From: Affinundibacterium baiyunense
Lineage (GTDB): Bacteria > Pseudomonadota > Gammaproteobacteria > Burkholderiales > Burkholderiaceae_D
Assembly (NCBI RefSeq): GCF_018139645.1
Contig: NZ_JAGSPM010000004.1
Location: 248,001-312,000 of the forward strand
Length of the DNA stretch: 64,000 bases
Direction of reading: 5' to 3'
The translations under genes were made by a program, and so were the position numbers. Shown one piece after another: positions 27,551 to 37,539 of the stretch; position 1 is the first letter of the stretch; every line of letters starts with the position of its first letter. Below the pieces are notes generated by a model. That model saw only the letters and a list, made by a program, of their open reading frames with translations. It was not told the DNA's origin and ran no database searches.

Positions 27551-30500
27551 TGTTAGCTCGCCTAATCGCCTTTTCACTAGCGCAACGATTACTGGTATTA
27601 GTCATTACCATCGTATTGATTGCTGCTGGTTTTCAAGCATTTCATAACCTACCGATTGATGCGTTTCCTGACGTCTCCAGCACGCAAGTAAAACTCATCA
27701 TGAAGGCCCCCGGTATGACGCCGGAAGAAGTTGAGACCCGCATCGTCGCACCGATTGAGCAAGAATTACTAGGCATTCCTCATCAAGTTATTTTGCGCTC
27801 GCAATCAAAGTATGCGCTAGCGGATATCACTCTAGATTTTGAAGATGGAACCGATGTTTATTGGGCGCGCCAACAAGTCAATGAGCGCTTAAACGGGGTT
27901 TTAAAAGATTTACCCGCTTCGGTGAGTGGCGGTCTCGCACCAATCACCACACCACTCGGTGAAATTTTTATGTTCACCATTGAAGGCCCTTTATCTTTAA
28001 TGGAAAAGCGTACTTTGCTCGATTGGACGATCCGTCCCCAGCTACGTAACATCCCCGGTGTTGCCGACGTAAATACGCTCGGTGGCTTAGTTAAAAGTTT
28101 CGAAGTCATTCCTGATCCGGTTGCTTTGGCCGCGCGCAAAGTATCTCTACAACAATTGCAAGATGCACTCGAAAGCAATAATCGCAATGATGGTGCAGGC
28201 CGTTTGAATAGTGGTGAAGAATCATTATTGGTGCGCAGCGATGGTAGCATTCGCAGCATAGAAGATGTACGCGCGATTTCGATAGATCAACGAGATGGGG
28301 TCGCGATAAAAATCGGTGACGTCGCCACGGTAAAAATAGGTCAATTGACGCGCTACGGCAGTGTGACCAAAGATGGCAAAAGCGAAGCAGTTCAAGGCTT
28401 GATCTTAGGAATGCGTGGAGCAAATGCGCAAAAGGTGGTTGAACAAGTTAACCAACGTCTCAAGCTGATTGAGAAAACTCTGCCACAAGGGATTACGATC
28501 AAACCCTTCTACGATCGAGGCAACTTGGTTGAACGCGCTGTAAATACGGTTACTAAAGCCTTAGCTGAAGCGACGATTCTGGTCGTCATTTTGCTGTATT
28601 TATTCCTAGGTAATGTTCGCTCCGCTCTAGTGGTCGCTTGTATCTTACCGCTGGCGGCGCTTGGTACATTCTTATTGATGCGCCAATTTGGCTTGAGTGC
28701 CAACTTAATGTCCTTGGGCGGACTCGCGATTGCGATTGGTATGTTGGTCGATGCGGCGGTAGTAGTGGTTGAAAATATCGAAGCCCATAGCGCGGACAAG
28801 GAACGTCCTAATTTTTCTAAACTACATATTATTTATCGTGCTGTACGCGAAGTCGCGGTGCCAGTAACCGCAGGGATGGTGGTCATCATGATCGTGTTCT
28901 TGCCACTGTTATCACTACAAGGATTGGAAGGAAAATTATTCGCGCCTGTCGCCATGACGATTACCTTTGCAATCGCAGCGTCCTTAATTTTATCGCTAAC
29001 AGTGATTCCGGTGTTGGCTTCTTTTATGATGGGACAAGCACATCATGAAACGCCGTGGTTAGTGCGCAAATTAGAAACTGCGTATAAAAAATTACTGACA
29101 CGAGCGCTCAACAATGCCAAGAAAGTGATGCTGGTATCGGTACTGGTGCTGATCGTCACCGCAGCGCTATTTCCTTTCATCGGTAAATCCTTCATGCCTA
29201 GTTTGGATGAAGGCGACATCATTATGCAAATCGAAAAACTGCCTTCTGTCAATTTGGATGAGTCGACTAAGTTAGATATGGCAATTCAAAGACGTATCTT
29301 GGAAACCGTCCCCGATGTGCTGAATGTGATTGCACGCGTTGGCTCGGACGAACTTGGACTTGACCCTATGGGTTTAAATGAAACCGATACCTTCTTGGTG
29401 CTCAAACCACATGACGAATGGAAGAGCAAGAGTAAAGAAGCCTTAATCGATCAGTTGCGCACGGTCACAGCTGAATTCCCTGGTGTCAATTTTAGCTTCA
29501 CCCAGCCTATCGAAATGCGCACCTCGGAAATGTTATCGGGTGTGCGTGGTGATCTAGCGATCAAAATCTATGGCAGCAATAATCAAACATTGGCACAACT
29601 TGCAGAAAGCATAGTCAAAACTGTCGAAGGGATTCAAGGTAGTGAAGATGTTTTGACGATCAAAAATAGTGGCGTGCAATATCTGCAAGTCGACATCAAT
29701 CAAGAAGCCGCTGGCCGACTTGGTTTAAGCGTTGACCAAATTCAACAGGATCTACGTACCATGGTAGAAGGACGTCAATCTGGCATCGTGATCGAAGATG
29801 GTCGTCGCATTCCTTTATTGCTACGCGGTAGCGCTTATTTGCAGATGTCAGCGGATCTATTTCAACAAATCCGCTTACCGATCGCGGATGGTAGCTCAAT
29901 CGCATTAAGCCAAATTGCTGAATTAAAGATGGTGGATGGTCCAGTCAAAATCGAACGTGAAAATTCATCGCGCATGGTGGTGGTACGTGCCAATGTGCGT
30001 GGTCGCGATCTGGTCGGTTTCGTTGATGAAGCAAAAGCCAAAGTGGCAGCACAAATCAAGCTGCCAGAAGGATATCGCTTATCTTGGGGTGGCCAATTTG
30101 AAAATCAGCAACGCGCCGCAGCACGTCTGGGCATCGTTGTACCTATCGCTTTGTCACTGATTTTCTTCTTGCTATTCGCTACGCTCGGTACGGTTCGGCA
30201 ATCGGTATTGGTGTTTGTGAATATTCCGTTTGCGATGCTGGGCGGTGTGATTGCTTTAGCAATCACTGGCGAATATTTGTCCGTTCCGGCATCGGTTGGC
30301 TTTATCGCCTTGATGGGGATTGCAGTTCTGAATGGTCTGGTAATGATCACTTATTTTAATCAACTGGTTGCGCGCGGCGTGGCGATTGATGAAGTGGTCT
30401 CGGAGGGAGCCTTGCGCCGATTCCGTCCAGTGATGATGACGGCAAGCATTACCGCGTTTGGTTTAATTCCTTTGCTACTAGCAACTGGCCCAGGTTCAGA

Positions 30501-30696
30501 AATTCAACGACCGCTGGCGATTGTGGTGATCGGTGGCTTGTTATCGGCAACGAGTTTGACTTTGATTTTGTTACCGATTTTATTCCAACGATTTGGAGTC
30601 GCCAAAACGGAAACCGCTTCGACGCAATTAGCGACAAATACCAACCAAAACTCAAATACCGACACTGTCTCAAATTCAGGTGATCAGCATGACTAA
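27550..30696 (+). CDS. Heavy-metal efflux RND permease (CzcA-type)
   Basis: 1048 residues. N-terminal LPIDAFPDVSSTQVKLIMKAPG and PEEVETRIVAPIEQELLGIP are hallmark CzcA-type sequences, and TM4 reads AIAIGMLVDAAVVVVENIEAH. Twelve membrane helices and two periplasmic domains are expected. It is probably a proton antiporter exporting divalent cations (Zn/Co/Cd type) through the complete tripartite system encoded around it. The C-terminal tail is Thr/Asn/Ser-rich. Its coding end overlaps the DUF3240 gene start by 8 bp. Confidence 0.94.
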   Translation: MLARLIAFSLAQRLLVLVITIVLIAAGFQAFHNLPIDAFPDVSSTQVKLIMKAPGMTPEEVETRIVAPIEQELLGIPHQVILRSQSKYALADITLDFEDGTDVYWARQQVNERLNGVLKDLPASVSGGLAPITTPLGEIFMFTIEGPLSLMEKRTLLDWTIRPQLRNIPGVADVNTLGGLVKSFEVIPDPVALAARKVSLQQLQDALESNNRNDGAGRLNSGEESLLVRSDGSIRSIEDVRAISIDQRDGVAIKIGDVATVKIGQLTRYGSVTKDGKSEAVQGLILGMRGANAQKVVEQVNQRLKLIEKTLPQGITIKPFYDRGNLVERAVNTVTKALAEATILVVILLYLFLGNVRSALVVACILPLAALGTFLLMRQFGLSANLMSLGGLAIAIGMLVDAAVVVVENIEAHSADKERPNFSKLHIIYRAVREVAVPVTAGMVVIMIVFLPLLSLQGLEGKLFAPVAMTITFAIAASLILSLTVIPVLASFMMGQAHHETPWLVRKLETAYKKLLTRALNNAKKVMLVSVLVLIVTAALFPFIGKSFMPSLDEGDIIMQIEKLPSVNLDESTKLDMAIQRRILETVPDVLNVIARVGSDELGLDPMGLNETDTFLVLKPHDEWKSKSKEALIDQLRTVTAEFPGVNFSFTQPIEMRTSEMLSGVRGDLAIKIYGSNNQTLAQLAESIVKTVEGIQGSEDVLTIKNSGVQYLQVDINQEAAGRLGLSVDQIQQDLRTMVEGRQSGIVIEDGRRIPLLLRGSAYLQMSADLFQQIRLPIADGSSIALSQIAELKMVDGPVKIERENSSRMVVVRANVRGRDLVGFVDEAKAKVAAQIKLPEGYRLSWGGQFENQQRAAARLGIVVPIALSLIFFLLFATLGTVRQSVLVFVNIPFAMLGGVIALAITGEYLSVPASVGFIALMGIAVLNGLVMITYFNQLVARGVAIDEVVSEGALRRFRPVMMTASITAFGLIPLLLATGPGSEIQRPLAIVVIGGLLSATSLTLILLPILFQRFGVAKTETASTQLATNTNQNSNTDTVSNSGDQHD

Positions 30697-31027
30697 CACG
30701 ACTTCACAGCACGCGATGAACAGCATATTTGACAGTATGTTGACACTGGCGATTCCGCTAGCGCTAACCGAAGAAATCTGCGATTTTCTTCTGCTTAATC
30801 CGCAATGGGCTAGCGGCTTTTCTATCGTCGATGCTCAAGGCATGGGTCAAGGCGCGGCATTACAAACCGCAATTGAGAAAGTACAAGGCCGCAGCAAACG
30901 CAAACTGATTATGGTGGTTGGCGAACAAGCGCAATTATTCGAATTAGTAGCGGCACTCGGACAGAAAATTAAGAACCCGGATGTGGCATATTGGGTCACG
31001 CCGGTTCATCGTTTCGGGAGATTTTAA
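30689..31027 (+). CDS. DUF3240 family protein
   Basis: 112 residues from ATG 30689, which has AGGTGA 5 nt upstream. A GTG at 30680 would add three residues. The fold looks like a small ferredoxin/PII-like alpha-beta domain (LTLAIPLALTEEICDFLLLN, GFSIVDAQGMG, RKLIMVVGEQ, ISYWVTPVH-like end). DUF3240 proteins sit next to CzcA-type pumps in many proteobacteria, and a regulatory or metal-responsive role has been suggested only by context. It overlaps the pump gene, and its stop overlaps the next start (TAATG). Confidence 0.85.
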   Translation: MTNTTSQHAMNSIFDSMLTLAIPLALTEEICDFLLLNPQWASGFSIVDAQGMGQGAALQTAIEKVQGRSKRKLIMVVGEQAQLFELVAALGQKIKNPDVAYWVTPVHRFGRF

Positions 31028-32325
31028 TGTTCAATCTTAAGCATACCAAGCGTACTAATTACACTAAACAGATAAAACGCACGCTGCTTAGCGCCTACTT
31101 AGTCGCGGCAGGACTTGTTGCGCAACCGGTCTTTGCCAATGATGATCCATTATCGATTTTGCCGCCAGAATCTTTGGTTAGAAAAAGTTTTTCCAACATT
31201 CCGCAACTACGCGCGGGCAATATGGGAATTAATCTAGCGGGTAATCAAAAATCACGCCTTGAAGCAGGTCATTATGAATGGACCGCCCGAGTAGGCTTAA
31301 GTCGTCGAACCGATTTAAACGGTGGGCGGTTTCGTGAACAAGAATTTGCACTCGAACGACCTGTGCGTTGGTTTGGTAAAGCGGATAAAGATCGTGTCAT
31401 TGGTGACAAAGGCGTTGAGCTAGCGAAAGCTAGTTATGCGGATCAATGGCATGAAACCAGCCGCGCATTGCTGAAAGATTGGTTTGAAGTATTACGTGAA
31501 GGGTTCACCTTAAAACAATTACGTCAGCAACTCGAGATCACGGAGCAATTGAGCGCGATTGCAGTAAAACGCGTCAAGGCGGGAGACGCCGCCCACTTCG
31601 AACAACTCTTCGCCGAGACCGAATTACAGCGGGTACGCGCATTGCTGCAACAAGCAGAACAAAGATTGGAATTAGCAACGCAAGCATTGCAAGCAAACTA
31701 TCCAAGCCTACCGCTACCAAGCGCTAGCAGTTTGCCACAACCACTGAGCATAGACACACAAGACCCGAAGGCAAGCGAGCATTGGCTAGATAAAATATTA
31801 AAGGACAACCACGAACTCGAATTAGCACAAGCAGAAGCCGACTATATGGGACTGCAAGCTGCCAGAATTGATCAAGATAAAATGCCAGATCCGACTTTGG
31901 GAATACGCTCCAGTCGCGAACGTGATGGTCAAGAGCGCGTGGTCGGTTTTAGTATTTCTATGCCCTTCCCCGGCGCAGCACGCAGCAGTGAAAGAAGTGC
32001 AGCGCTGACAAAGGCGCAGATCGCCAATGAGAAATTACAACAAGTGCAAACCAAGGTAAATCTCATGGCAAGACAAGCGATTACAGATAGCCAACGCACC
32101 TTTACCACGTGGAAGGCCTTGGACAGCTTGCGTCAACAAAGTATGCAACAAGCGAATCTAATGCAAACCGCCTACCGATTGGGTGAGGTCAGCATTACAG
32201 AAGCACTGAATACGAGAAAAATGGCACTGGATTCGGCAATCGCAGCCGACACGGCACAAATCGACGCGCTCTCAGCCTATGCGCGACTACATCTCGACGC
32301 GCATCTGATTTGGGCTTTGGATTAA
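31027..32325 (+). CDS. Outer-membrane efflux channel (TolC/CzcC-like)
   Basis: 432 residues. The start at ATG 31027 overlaps the DUF3240 stop (TAATG) and is preceded by GGGAG. The 12-codon upstream extension lies inside DUF3240. Signal peptide (LLSAYLVAAGLVAQPVFA-ND). Long amphipathic alpha-helices rich in Gln/Ala/Leu (AHFEQLFAETELQRVRALL, LELAQAEADYMGLQAA) and the PDPTLGIRSSRERDG and GFSISMPFPG repeats are typical of outer-membrane factor barrels. Completes the tripartite pump. It is the last gene of the operon. Confidence 0.92.
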   Translation: MFNLKHTKRTNYTKQIKRTLLSAYLVAAGLVAQPVFANDDPLSILPPESLVRKSFSNIPQLRAGNMGINLAGNQKSRLEAGHYEWTARVGLSRRTDLNGGRFREQEFALERPVRWFGKADKDRVIGDKGVELAKASYADQWHETSRALLKDWFEVLREGFTLKQLRQQLEITEQLSAIAVKRVKAGDAAHFEQLFAETELQRVRALLQQAEQRLELATQALQANYPSLPLPSASSLPQPLSIDTQDPKASEHWLDKILKDNHELELAQAEADYMGLQAARIDQDKMPDPTLGIRSSRERDGQERVVGFSISMPFPGAARSSERSAALTKAQIANEKLQQVQTKVNLMARQAITDSQRTFTTWKALDSLRQQSMQQANLMQTAYRLGEVSITEALNTRKMALDSAIAADTAQIDALSAYARLHLDAHLIWALD

Positions 32326-32411
32326 CTCTTTTAATTAAATGCATTGTCAGATAAAAAGCATTTTCAAATTCAATAATTCGATTTAGTTTTTATTGACTAA
32401 GCGAATAAGTC

Positions 32412-32451
32412 AAAACGCTCCAAGAATGTAGTTGCATTCTTGGAGCGTTTT
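32412..32451. terminator. Strong bidirectional terminator
   Basis: A perfect 17-bp stem (32412-32428 with 32435-32451) and a 6-nt loop, with A-tract and T-tract ends. It sits between the end of the efflux operon (+) and the end of the NarK-like gene (-). Confidence 0.95.
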
Positions 32452-32531
32452 ATTTTGCAAATCTATGATGCAAAGCGACGATCAAACATCCAACAGCAAG
32501 CGATCACTTTGCAATAAAGCCATCAAGCGTA

Positions 32532-33797
32532 TCAAGCATTTGCTGTATTTAAAGCTGTTTGTGCTGATTGCATAATCTCTTTACGGAACTGGAAGTGCAT
32601 CCACACCAAAGATACGCAAACTGTGCCATACAAAAGCATGAAACAAGAGCTACGTACGCCCGTTAAATCAACCATTGCGCCAAACATGATCGGCAACACA
32701 AAACCACCAAGACCACCAGCAAGGCCAACCACACCAGACACTGCACCAATATTATGCGTGTATTCATCAGAGATAAATTTAAACACCGATGCTTTGCCAA
32801 CCGCCATCGCAATCCCAACTACAAATAATAAGCTCGTAAAAATCACTGGCGTTAAGGCGATATTAAATACTTGCGGGCCAGTCACTGTTTTGATTGTAAA
32901 TTCAGTCTGCGGATAAGATAACAAGAAAAACGATACCCAACATACCCACATCACCCACCAAGTCACTTTGTATGCACCATATTTATCCGACAACCATCCA
33001 CCAAAAGCACGCAATACGCCACCTGGTAAAGAGAAGCACGCAGCCAACAATGCAGCGTCTTTCATATCGAAATCATACTCAGTGACATAGTATTTCACCA
33101 TCCACAAACTCAAGCCTACATAGCCACCAAATACCACAGAATAGTACTGGCAATAGCGCCATACTTTAGGGTCTTTCAGCATCTTCAATTGCGCTGTAAA
33201 ACTCACACTCGACTTCACATTATGACTAGGATCGGTTGCTGAAAATACCCAAAAAATTAGAGCTGCTGCCAGCATCAATACCGCATACACTTTCGGCACC
33301 ATCACCCAGCCAGCCGAAGCAATAATCGCGGGTGCGATAAATTTATTCACCGCTGCACCAGAATTGCCCGCACCAAAAATCCCCATCGCCAAACCTTGAC
33401 GATCCTTCTTGAACCAACGCGCAACATACGGCGTACCCACCGAGAACGAGCCACCAGCCAAACCAACAAACAAACCAAGCACCAAGAAGTGCCAATAGGC
33501 GGTAGCGTAACTAATCAAATAAATAGGGATAACGGTACTAATCATCAACATAAATAAGACAATACGACCACCAAAACGATCAGTCCAAATTCCCAGCGGA
33601 ACGCGAATCAAAGAACCCGTCAAGACCGGCATCGCGGTCAACAATCCAAACTGCGTCTCGTTTAAACCCAAGGATTTTTTTATCGGAATCCCAATCACGC
33701 CGAACATCATCCAAATCGTAAAACAAATAGTAAAAGCCAAGGTACTGGCACCGAGTACCGAATTGGCTTTTCCTGAACTATTTACCTGCGTAGTCAT
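32532..33797 (-). CDS. NarK-like nitrate/nitrite MFS transporter
   Basis: 421 residues with twelve predicted membrane helices. The nitrate-porter features are visible: GIPIKKSLGLNETQFG, the substrate-binding Arg in SLIRVPLGIWTDRFGGR, GLAGGSFSVGTPYVARWF and FGAGNSGAAVNKF. It probably takes up nitrate or exchanges nitrate for nitrite. No nitrate or nitrite reductase gene lies in the window. It is divergent from a small helix-turn-helix-like gene, which is a candidate regulator by position only. No clear FNR or NarL box was found in the 193-bp intergenic region. Confidence 0.9.
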   Translation of the reverse strand: MTTQVNSSGKANSVLGASTLAFTICFTIWMMFGVIGIPIKKSLGLNETQFGLLTAMPVLTGSLIRVPLGIWTDRFGGRIVLFMLMISTVIPIYLISYATAYWHFLVLGLFVGLAGGSFSVGTPYVARWFKKDRQGLAMGIFGAGNSGAAVNKFIAPAIIASAGWVMVPKVYAVLMLAAALIFWVFSATDPSHNVKSSVSFTAQLKMLKDPKVWRYCQYYSVVFGGYVGLSLWMVKYYVTEYDFDMKDAALLAACFSLPGGVLRAFGGWLSDKYGAYKVTWWVMWVCWVSFFLLSYPQTEFTIKTVTGPQVFNIALTPVIFTSLLFVVGIAMAVGKASVFKFISDEYTHNIGAVSGVVGLAGGLGGFVLPIMFGAMVDLTGVRSSCFMLLYGTVCVSLVWMHFQFRKEIMQSAQTALNTANA

Positions 33798-33990
33798 TAT
33801 TTACTCCCTTAACTTTTTTCAGTAATGCCAGCTTAGGGGAGTTTTACACTTTGATAAATTCGCCTGAAGTAGGCAAAGGACTAGGCTAATCAGGCTAGGG
33901 ATACGCCAAAAGAACTAGACTCGCTTTGGGAGCATGGCTTAAGAGTGTTAAACTGTCGCCTGCGAAACATCTCATCATAAGAAAATCACA

Positions 33991-34389
33991 ATGAATCAAA
34001 ACCTCAGTATCGACGAATACAATGCGCTAGAAGAAATCACCAAGTTACCAAAAGGTGCGCGTCCTAGTGCTTGTATCTCACGCAATTCAAAGCGTTTAAT
34101 CGGTATCAAATTAATTGCACATCGCCGCGATGGTAGTTTTGAACTGACCGAAAATGGTCGCCAGATTTTGTTTATCAAACAATGTATTAATGGCTTGCGC
34201 GCTATCGCAGAAAATCCAGACTTTGAGTTAAGTGCCCCAGTGGCGACTTTTTTAGGAAAGAAAGCCCACATCGAAATCGATGCAGGCAGCGGCAAACACC
34301 GTATCACTGCACGCGGCTTAGAATGTTTGGCGGATATTGAAGCGACGATACAAACAAGCGCGACAAAAGGATTAGGCAAAAAACCTTAA
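33991..34389 (+). CDS. Small protein with winged-helix-like fold
   Basis: 132 residues, family not recognised. The N-terminal half (YNALEEITKLPKGARPS, RNSKRLIGIKLIAHRRDG, FELTENGRQILFIKQ) has the helix-helix-helix-wing pattern of small winged-helix proteins, with LTENGRQIL like the last helix of MarR/PadR-type domains. The C-terminal half repeats a similar pattern (HRITARGLECLADIE). It may be a DNA-binding protein or an adaptor. It is divergent from the NarK-like gene and convergent with lnt. Confidence 0.7.
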   Translation: MNQNLSIDEYNALEEITKLPKGARPSACISRNSKRLIGIKLIAHRRDGSFELTENGRQILFIKQCINGLRAIAENPDFELSAPVATFLGKKAHIEIDAGSGKHRITARGLECLADIEATIQTSATKGLGKKP

Positions 34390-34439
34390 GAGCTCATTTT
34401 AATGACTTCTTAATCGCTTCTTAATCGCCTCTTATTTAC

Positions 34440-36008
34440 TTATTTCTGCAAACGAGGGCGGCGTGCGCTGATAAGGTAGGCTGCCAACAATGCTAAACCA
34501 GCGAGTAAAGCCATAGTCGCATCACCAAAGCGAATGTAAGGCGTGAGTCCTTGCATTCCTTGCACCTGTCCCGCCAAACTGCCTAAAGTCAATGTCGGCA
34601 ATTGTGCAATGATCTCGCCGCGCTCATTAATGATCGCAGTAGCACCCGTGTTGGTCGAACGCAGCATCGGCCTGCCCGTTTCCAAACTACGCATTTGAGA
34701 AATCTGTAAATGCTGCGGAATCGCAATCGAATCGCCATACCAAGCCAAGTTCGACACATTCAATAAAATCGATGCTGCACCTTGCGCTGTCTGTGCTTGT
34801 GCTCGCAATTGCAAAGCGATTTCATCGCCAAACAAATCCTCATAACAAATATTCGGCATCACGCGTTGATCTTTGACTCGCTGATTGGCTTGTAACACGC
34901 CTGGACTCGCGAACTCACCAAGCGGAATTTGCATCATATTCACAAACCAACGGAATCCATAGGGCACAAACTCACCAAATGGGACTAAGTGATGTTTATC
35001 GTAACGATACACTTGGGTATCATGCGCCGAATATCCCAATACACTATTGGAGTAACGATTATTTCCATCATCAGTCGCGACTCCGACAAATAAATTGCTA
35101 CCTGATTCACGCGCATATGTTTGTAATTGCGGCAAATAATCTGGAGGTAACTGCGAAGTCAAAATCGGCAAAGCGGTTTCTGGCACCGCGATTAAATCTG
35201 CGGGCTTCTCAGTGATCATGCTGCGATATAAGCTCAAAGTGCTATCGATGAAATCCGCATCAAATTTAACGCCTTGATCGATATTACCTTGCGCTAAACG
35301 AACACTCAAAGGCTGTCCATGCGGACTAGTCCATGCAATATTTTGCAAACCGAAACCAAGGCCAAACACGACTGACAACAAAGCCAAACCAGCAGTACGT
35401 TTGCGTCTTGAGGCTTTCAACACAAACAAACTGACACAGCCTGCAATCAAACAAACGATCCCACTCAGACCATAAACACCCAGCACTGGCGCGAAGCCCG
35501 CTAACGGACTAGCAACTTGCGCATAGCCTAAAGACAGCCACGGAAAACCTGTCATCAAATAGCCGCGCAGGTATTCAAAGAGCGCCCACAATGCAGGAAT
35601 CACCAATAATAGTAAGACCGAATTCGGGATAGACCAACGACGCCGTAAGCTACGCGCAAACAACAAAGTCAACGTCGGAAAAAGCGCCATATAACTAGCC
35701 AAAAAGGCGAGCGCAATGATTGCCAAAATCCAAGCCATGCCGCCATAGCGCGTCATCGCAATCAATAACCAACTAACACCGCTAAACATCATGCCAAAAG
35801 CGTAGCTAAAACTGACGACAAATAACTGCTTCTTATTCCACTCATGATGAAGCAGTACAATAGAGAACAGCAGTGCAAGCGTAACAAACTGCAAAGGCCA
35901 AACAAAAAAAGGCGCGAATGATAAAACATTCATGCCTCCTAATAGCAATGCCACGAGACTAGCTCGTGGCACTGAAAGTTTTTGCAACCAAGTATTAACA
36001 GCGAACAT
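34440..36008 (-). CDS. lnt: Apolipoprotein N-acyltransferase
   Basis: 522 residues. Inner-membrane enzyme adding the third acyl chain to lipoproteins. N-terminal membrane helices (about 10-200) are followed by the nitrilase domain with the catalytic triad: Glu in VPETALPI, Lys in YDKHHLVPFGE and Cys in NICYEDLFG. A last helix sits near the C terminus. It starts 6 bp after the corC gene on the minus strand, the common corC-lnt order. Confidence 0.96.
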   Translation of the reverse strand: MFAVNTWLQKLSVPRASLVALLLGGMNVLSFAPFFVWPLQFVTLALLFSIVLLHHEWNKKQLFVVSFSYAFGMMFSGVSWLLIAMTRYGGMAWILAIIALAFLASYMALFPTLTLLFARSLRRRWSIPNSVLLLLVIPALWALFEYLRGYLMTGFPWLSLGYAQVASPLAGFAPVLGVYGLSGIVCLIAGCVSLFVLKASRRKRTAGLALLSVVFGLGFGLQNIAWTSPHGQPLSVRLAQGNIDQGVKFDADFIDSTLSLYRSMITEKPADLIAVPETALPILTSQLPPDYLPQLQTYARESGSNLFVGVATDDGNNRYSNSVLGYSAHDTQVYRYDKHHLVPFGEFVPYGFRWFVNMMQIPLGEFASPGVLQANQRVKDQRVMPNICYEDLFGDEIALQLRAQAQTAQGAASILLNVSNLAWYGDSIAIPQHLQISQMRSLETGRPMLRSTNTGATAIINERGEIIAQLPTLTLGSLAGQVQGMQGLTPYIRFGDATMALLAGLALLAAYLISARRPRLQK

Positions 36009-36014
36009 GCCGAT

Positions 36015-36896
36015 CTATTCTTCCGAACTATAGTTAGCGCTGCGCTTTTCAACCAAAATAATTTGCACCTGACGCGCATCTGCTCGCAAGACTTCAAAAT
36101 GTAATTGGCCGATACTAAACTCGTCACCTTTGTGCGGAACACGTTGTAAATGATTGGTAATAAAGCCGCCAATCGTATCCGCGTCGGCATCAGTGAACTC
36201 GGTACCGATCACTTCATTGAACTGCTCAATTTCAGTCAAGCCTTTTACGCGCCAGCGTTTACCGTTGCCTTGATTTTCCAAGACGATGATATTGTCCTCT
36301 TCCTCATCGAAATCGTACTCGTCTTCGATATCTCCGACAATTTGCTCCAACACATCTTCAATCGTAATCAAGCCCGCGACCGCGCCATACTCATCGACCA
36401 CCATCGCCATATGATTACGATTAGCACGGAAATCACGCAACAAAATATTCAAACGCTTAGATTCGGGAATATACACAACTGGACGCAACATCTTGTGTAC
36501 ATCGAAACTCTCTTCAGCGTAATAACGCAATAAATCTTTCGCTAACAGAATGCCGACAACTTTATCGCGATCGCCATCCACTGCAGGGAAACGCGAATGT
36601 GCGGTTTCTAGCACTTCTGGCATCCATTCGGCAATGGGTTTGGAGATATCAACCACATCCATTTGCGAACGCGGCACCATGACATCACGGGCGGATAAAT
36701 CGGAAACTTGGAAAACCCCTTCGATCATTGCCAAGGCATCGGCATCAATCAAATTACGTTCTTGCGCGTCGTGCAGAACTTCTAACAGCTCTTCGCGGTT
36801 TTCGGGTTCAGGAGAAATTAAGGCGGTCAATCGTTCAAACAATGACCTATGTGGTTTAAGGTCAGCTGATCTGACCTTACTAGAGTGCTCTTGCAT
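36015..36896 (-). CDS. corC: CorC/YbeX-family CBS-domain protein
   Basis: 293 residues. Two CBS domains (about 65-185; DLSARDVMVPRSQMDVV, AMVVDEYGAVAGLITIEDVLEQIVGDIEDE) and a C-terminal CorC_HlyC domain (WRVKGLTEIEQFNEVIG, TIGGFITNHLQRVP). It has no membrane DUF21 domain, so it is the soluble YbeX/CorC type linked to magnesium/cobalt homeostasis and, more recently, ribosome biology. ybeY is not next to it in this window, but the corC-lnt pair is intact. Confidence 0.92.
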   Translation of the reverse strand: MQEHSSKVRSADLKPHRSLFERLTALISPEPENREELLEVLHDAQERNLIDADALAMIEGVFQVSDLSARDVMVPRSQMDVVDISKPIAEWMPEVLETAHSRFPAVDGDRDKVVGILLAKDLLRYYAEESFDVHKMLRPVVYIPESKRLNILLRDFRANRNHMAMVVDEYGAVAGLITIEDVLEQIVGDIEDEYDFDEEEDNIIVLENQGNGKRWRVKGLTEIEQFNEVIGTEFTDADADTIGGFITNHLQRVPHKGDEFSIGQLHFEVLRADARQVQIILVEKRSANYSSEE

Positions 36897-37226
36897 AATG
36901 GGCTTAACGCCGTTGTTTCAATCCTACAGGATACAACATCTGCGCGGTTTTCCCAAATTTTGCGACAAGTTTATGCGCTAAATTAACTGAATTTGGCGTG
37001 CGAAGAAGACAAAATTGCCTAACTCGACACATGTGAATATAGACCGCAGATGGCCTTAAGAACTCAAATTAGGCGCAACACAAAGCCTAATAAGCCTGAA
37101 CAAATCAAAGTAAATTCAACTACTTAGCCTCAGCACTTCGCCTAAAATAGATGACTCGTCTTAAACAATGAAAAGCGCAATAATGCCCAAGCGCGTTTTT
37201 ATAGAGAATGCAAATCGACTAAAAAA
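36897..37226. other. Gene-free 330 bp between divergent corC and DUF1294 genes
   Basis: AT-rich divergent promoter region. One hairpin-like segment near 37170-37200 (AGCGC, 12-nt loop, GCGCG and a T-run) precedes the DUF1294 gene and could be a leader terminator or a chance structure. No gene or repeat was seen. Confidence 0.45.
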
Positions 37227-37517
37227 ATGATGAACACCGTTTTATATTATTCAGTCGCGAATTTGATTTGTTTTGCGCTTTTTGCCTGGGATAAGTGGGC
37301 AGCACGAACGCAACAACGTAGAATTGCCGAATTCAACTTGCATCTAAGCTGCTTACTCGGCGGTGCACTAGGAGCTTTAATCGCTCAACAATTACTCAGA
37401 CACAAAACCAAAAAATTCCTATTTACACTGATCATTTACTTGAGCATCGCGCTCCATAGCATACTGATCATAGCCATCAGCAACGAGCCTAGCCTTCTTC
37501 ACTACGCTCTCAGCTAA
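37227..37517 (+). CDS. DUF1294 family membrane protein
   Basis: 96 residues. DUF1294 features are clear: N-terminal helix (YYSVANLICFALFAWDKWAA), the basic QQRRIAEFNLHLSCLLGG turn, GALGALIAQQLLRHKTKKFLF and a final helix. Small inner-membrane proteins of this family have no known function. There are two consecutive ATG codons and no good Shine-Dalgarno. Confidence 0.85.
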   Translation: MMNTVLYYSVANLICFALFAWDKWAARTQQRRIAEFNLHLSCLLGGALGALIAQQLLRHKTKKFLFTLIIYLSIALHSILIIAISNEPSLLHYALS

Positions 37518-37539
37518 TTTAAAACATTAAAAAGAACTT

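Noticed and set aside
33798-33990. FNR-like TTGAT half-site before the NarK-like gene
   Set aside because: Only one half-site (TTGATAAA) is present; the second half is missing.
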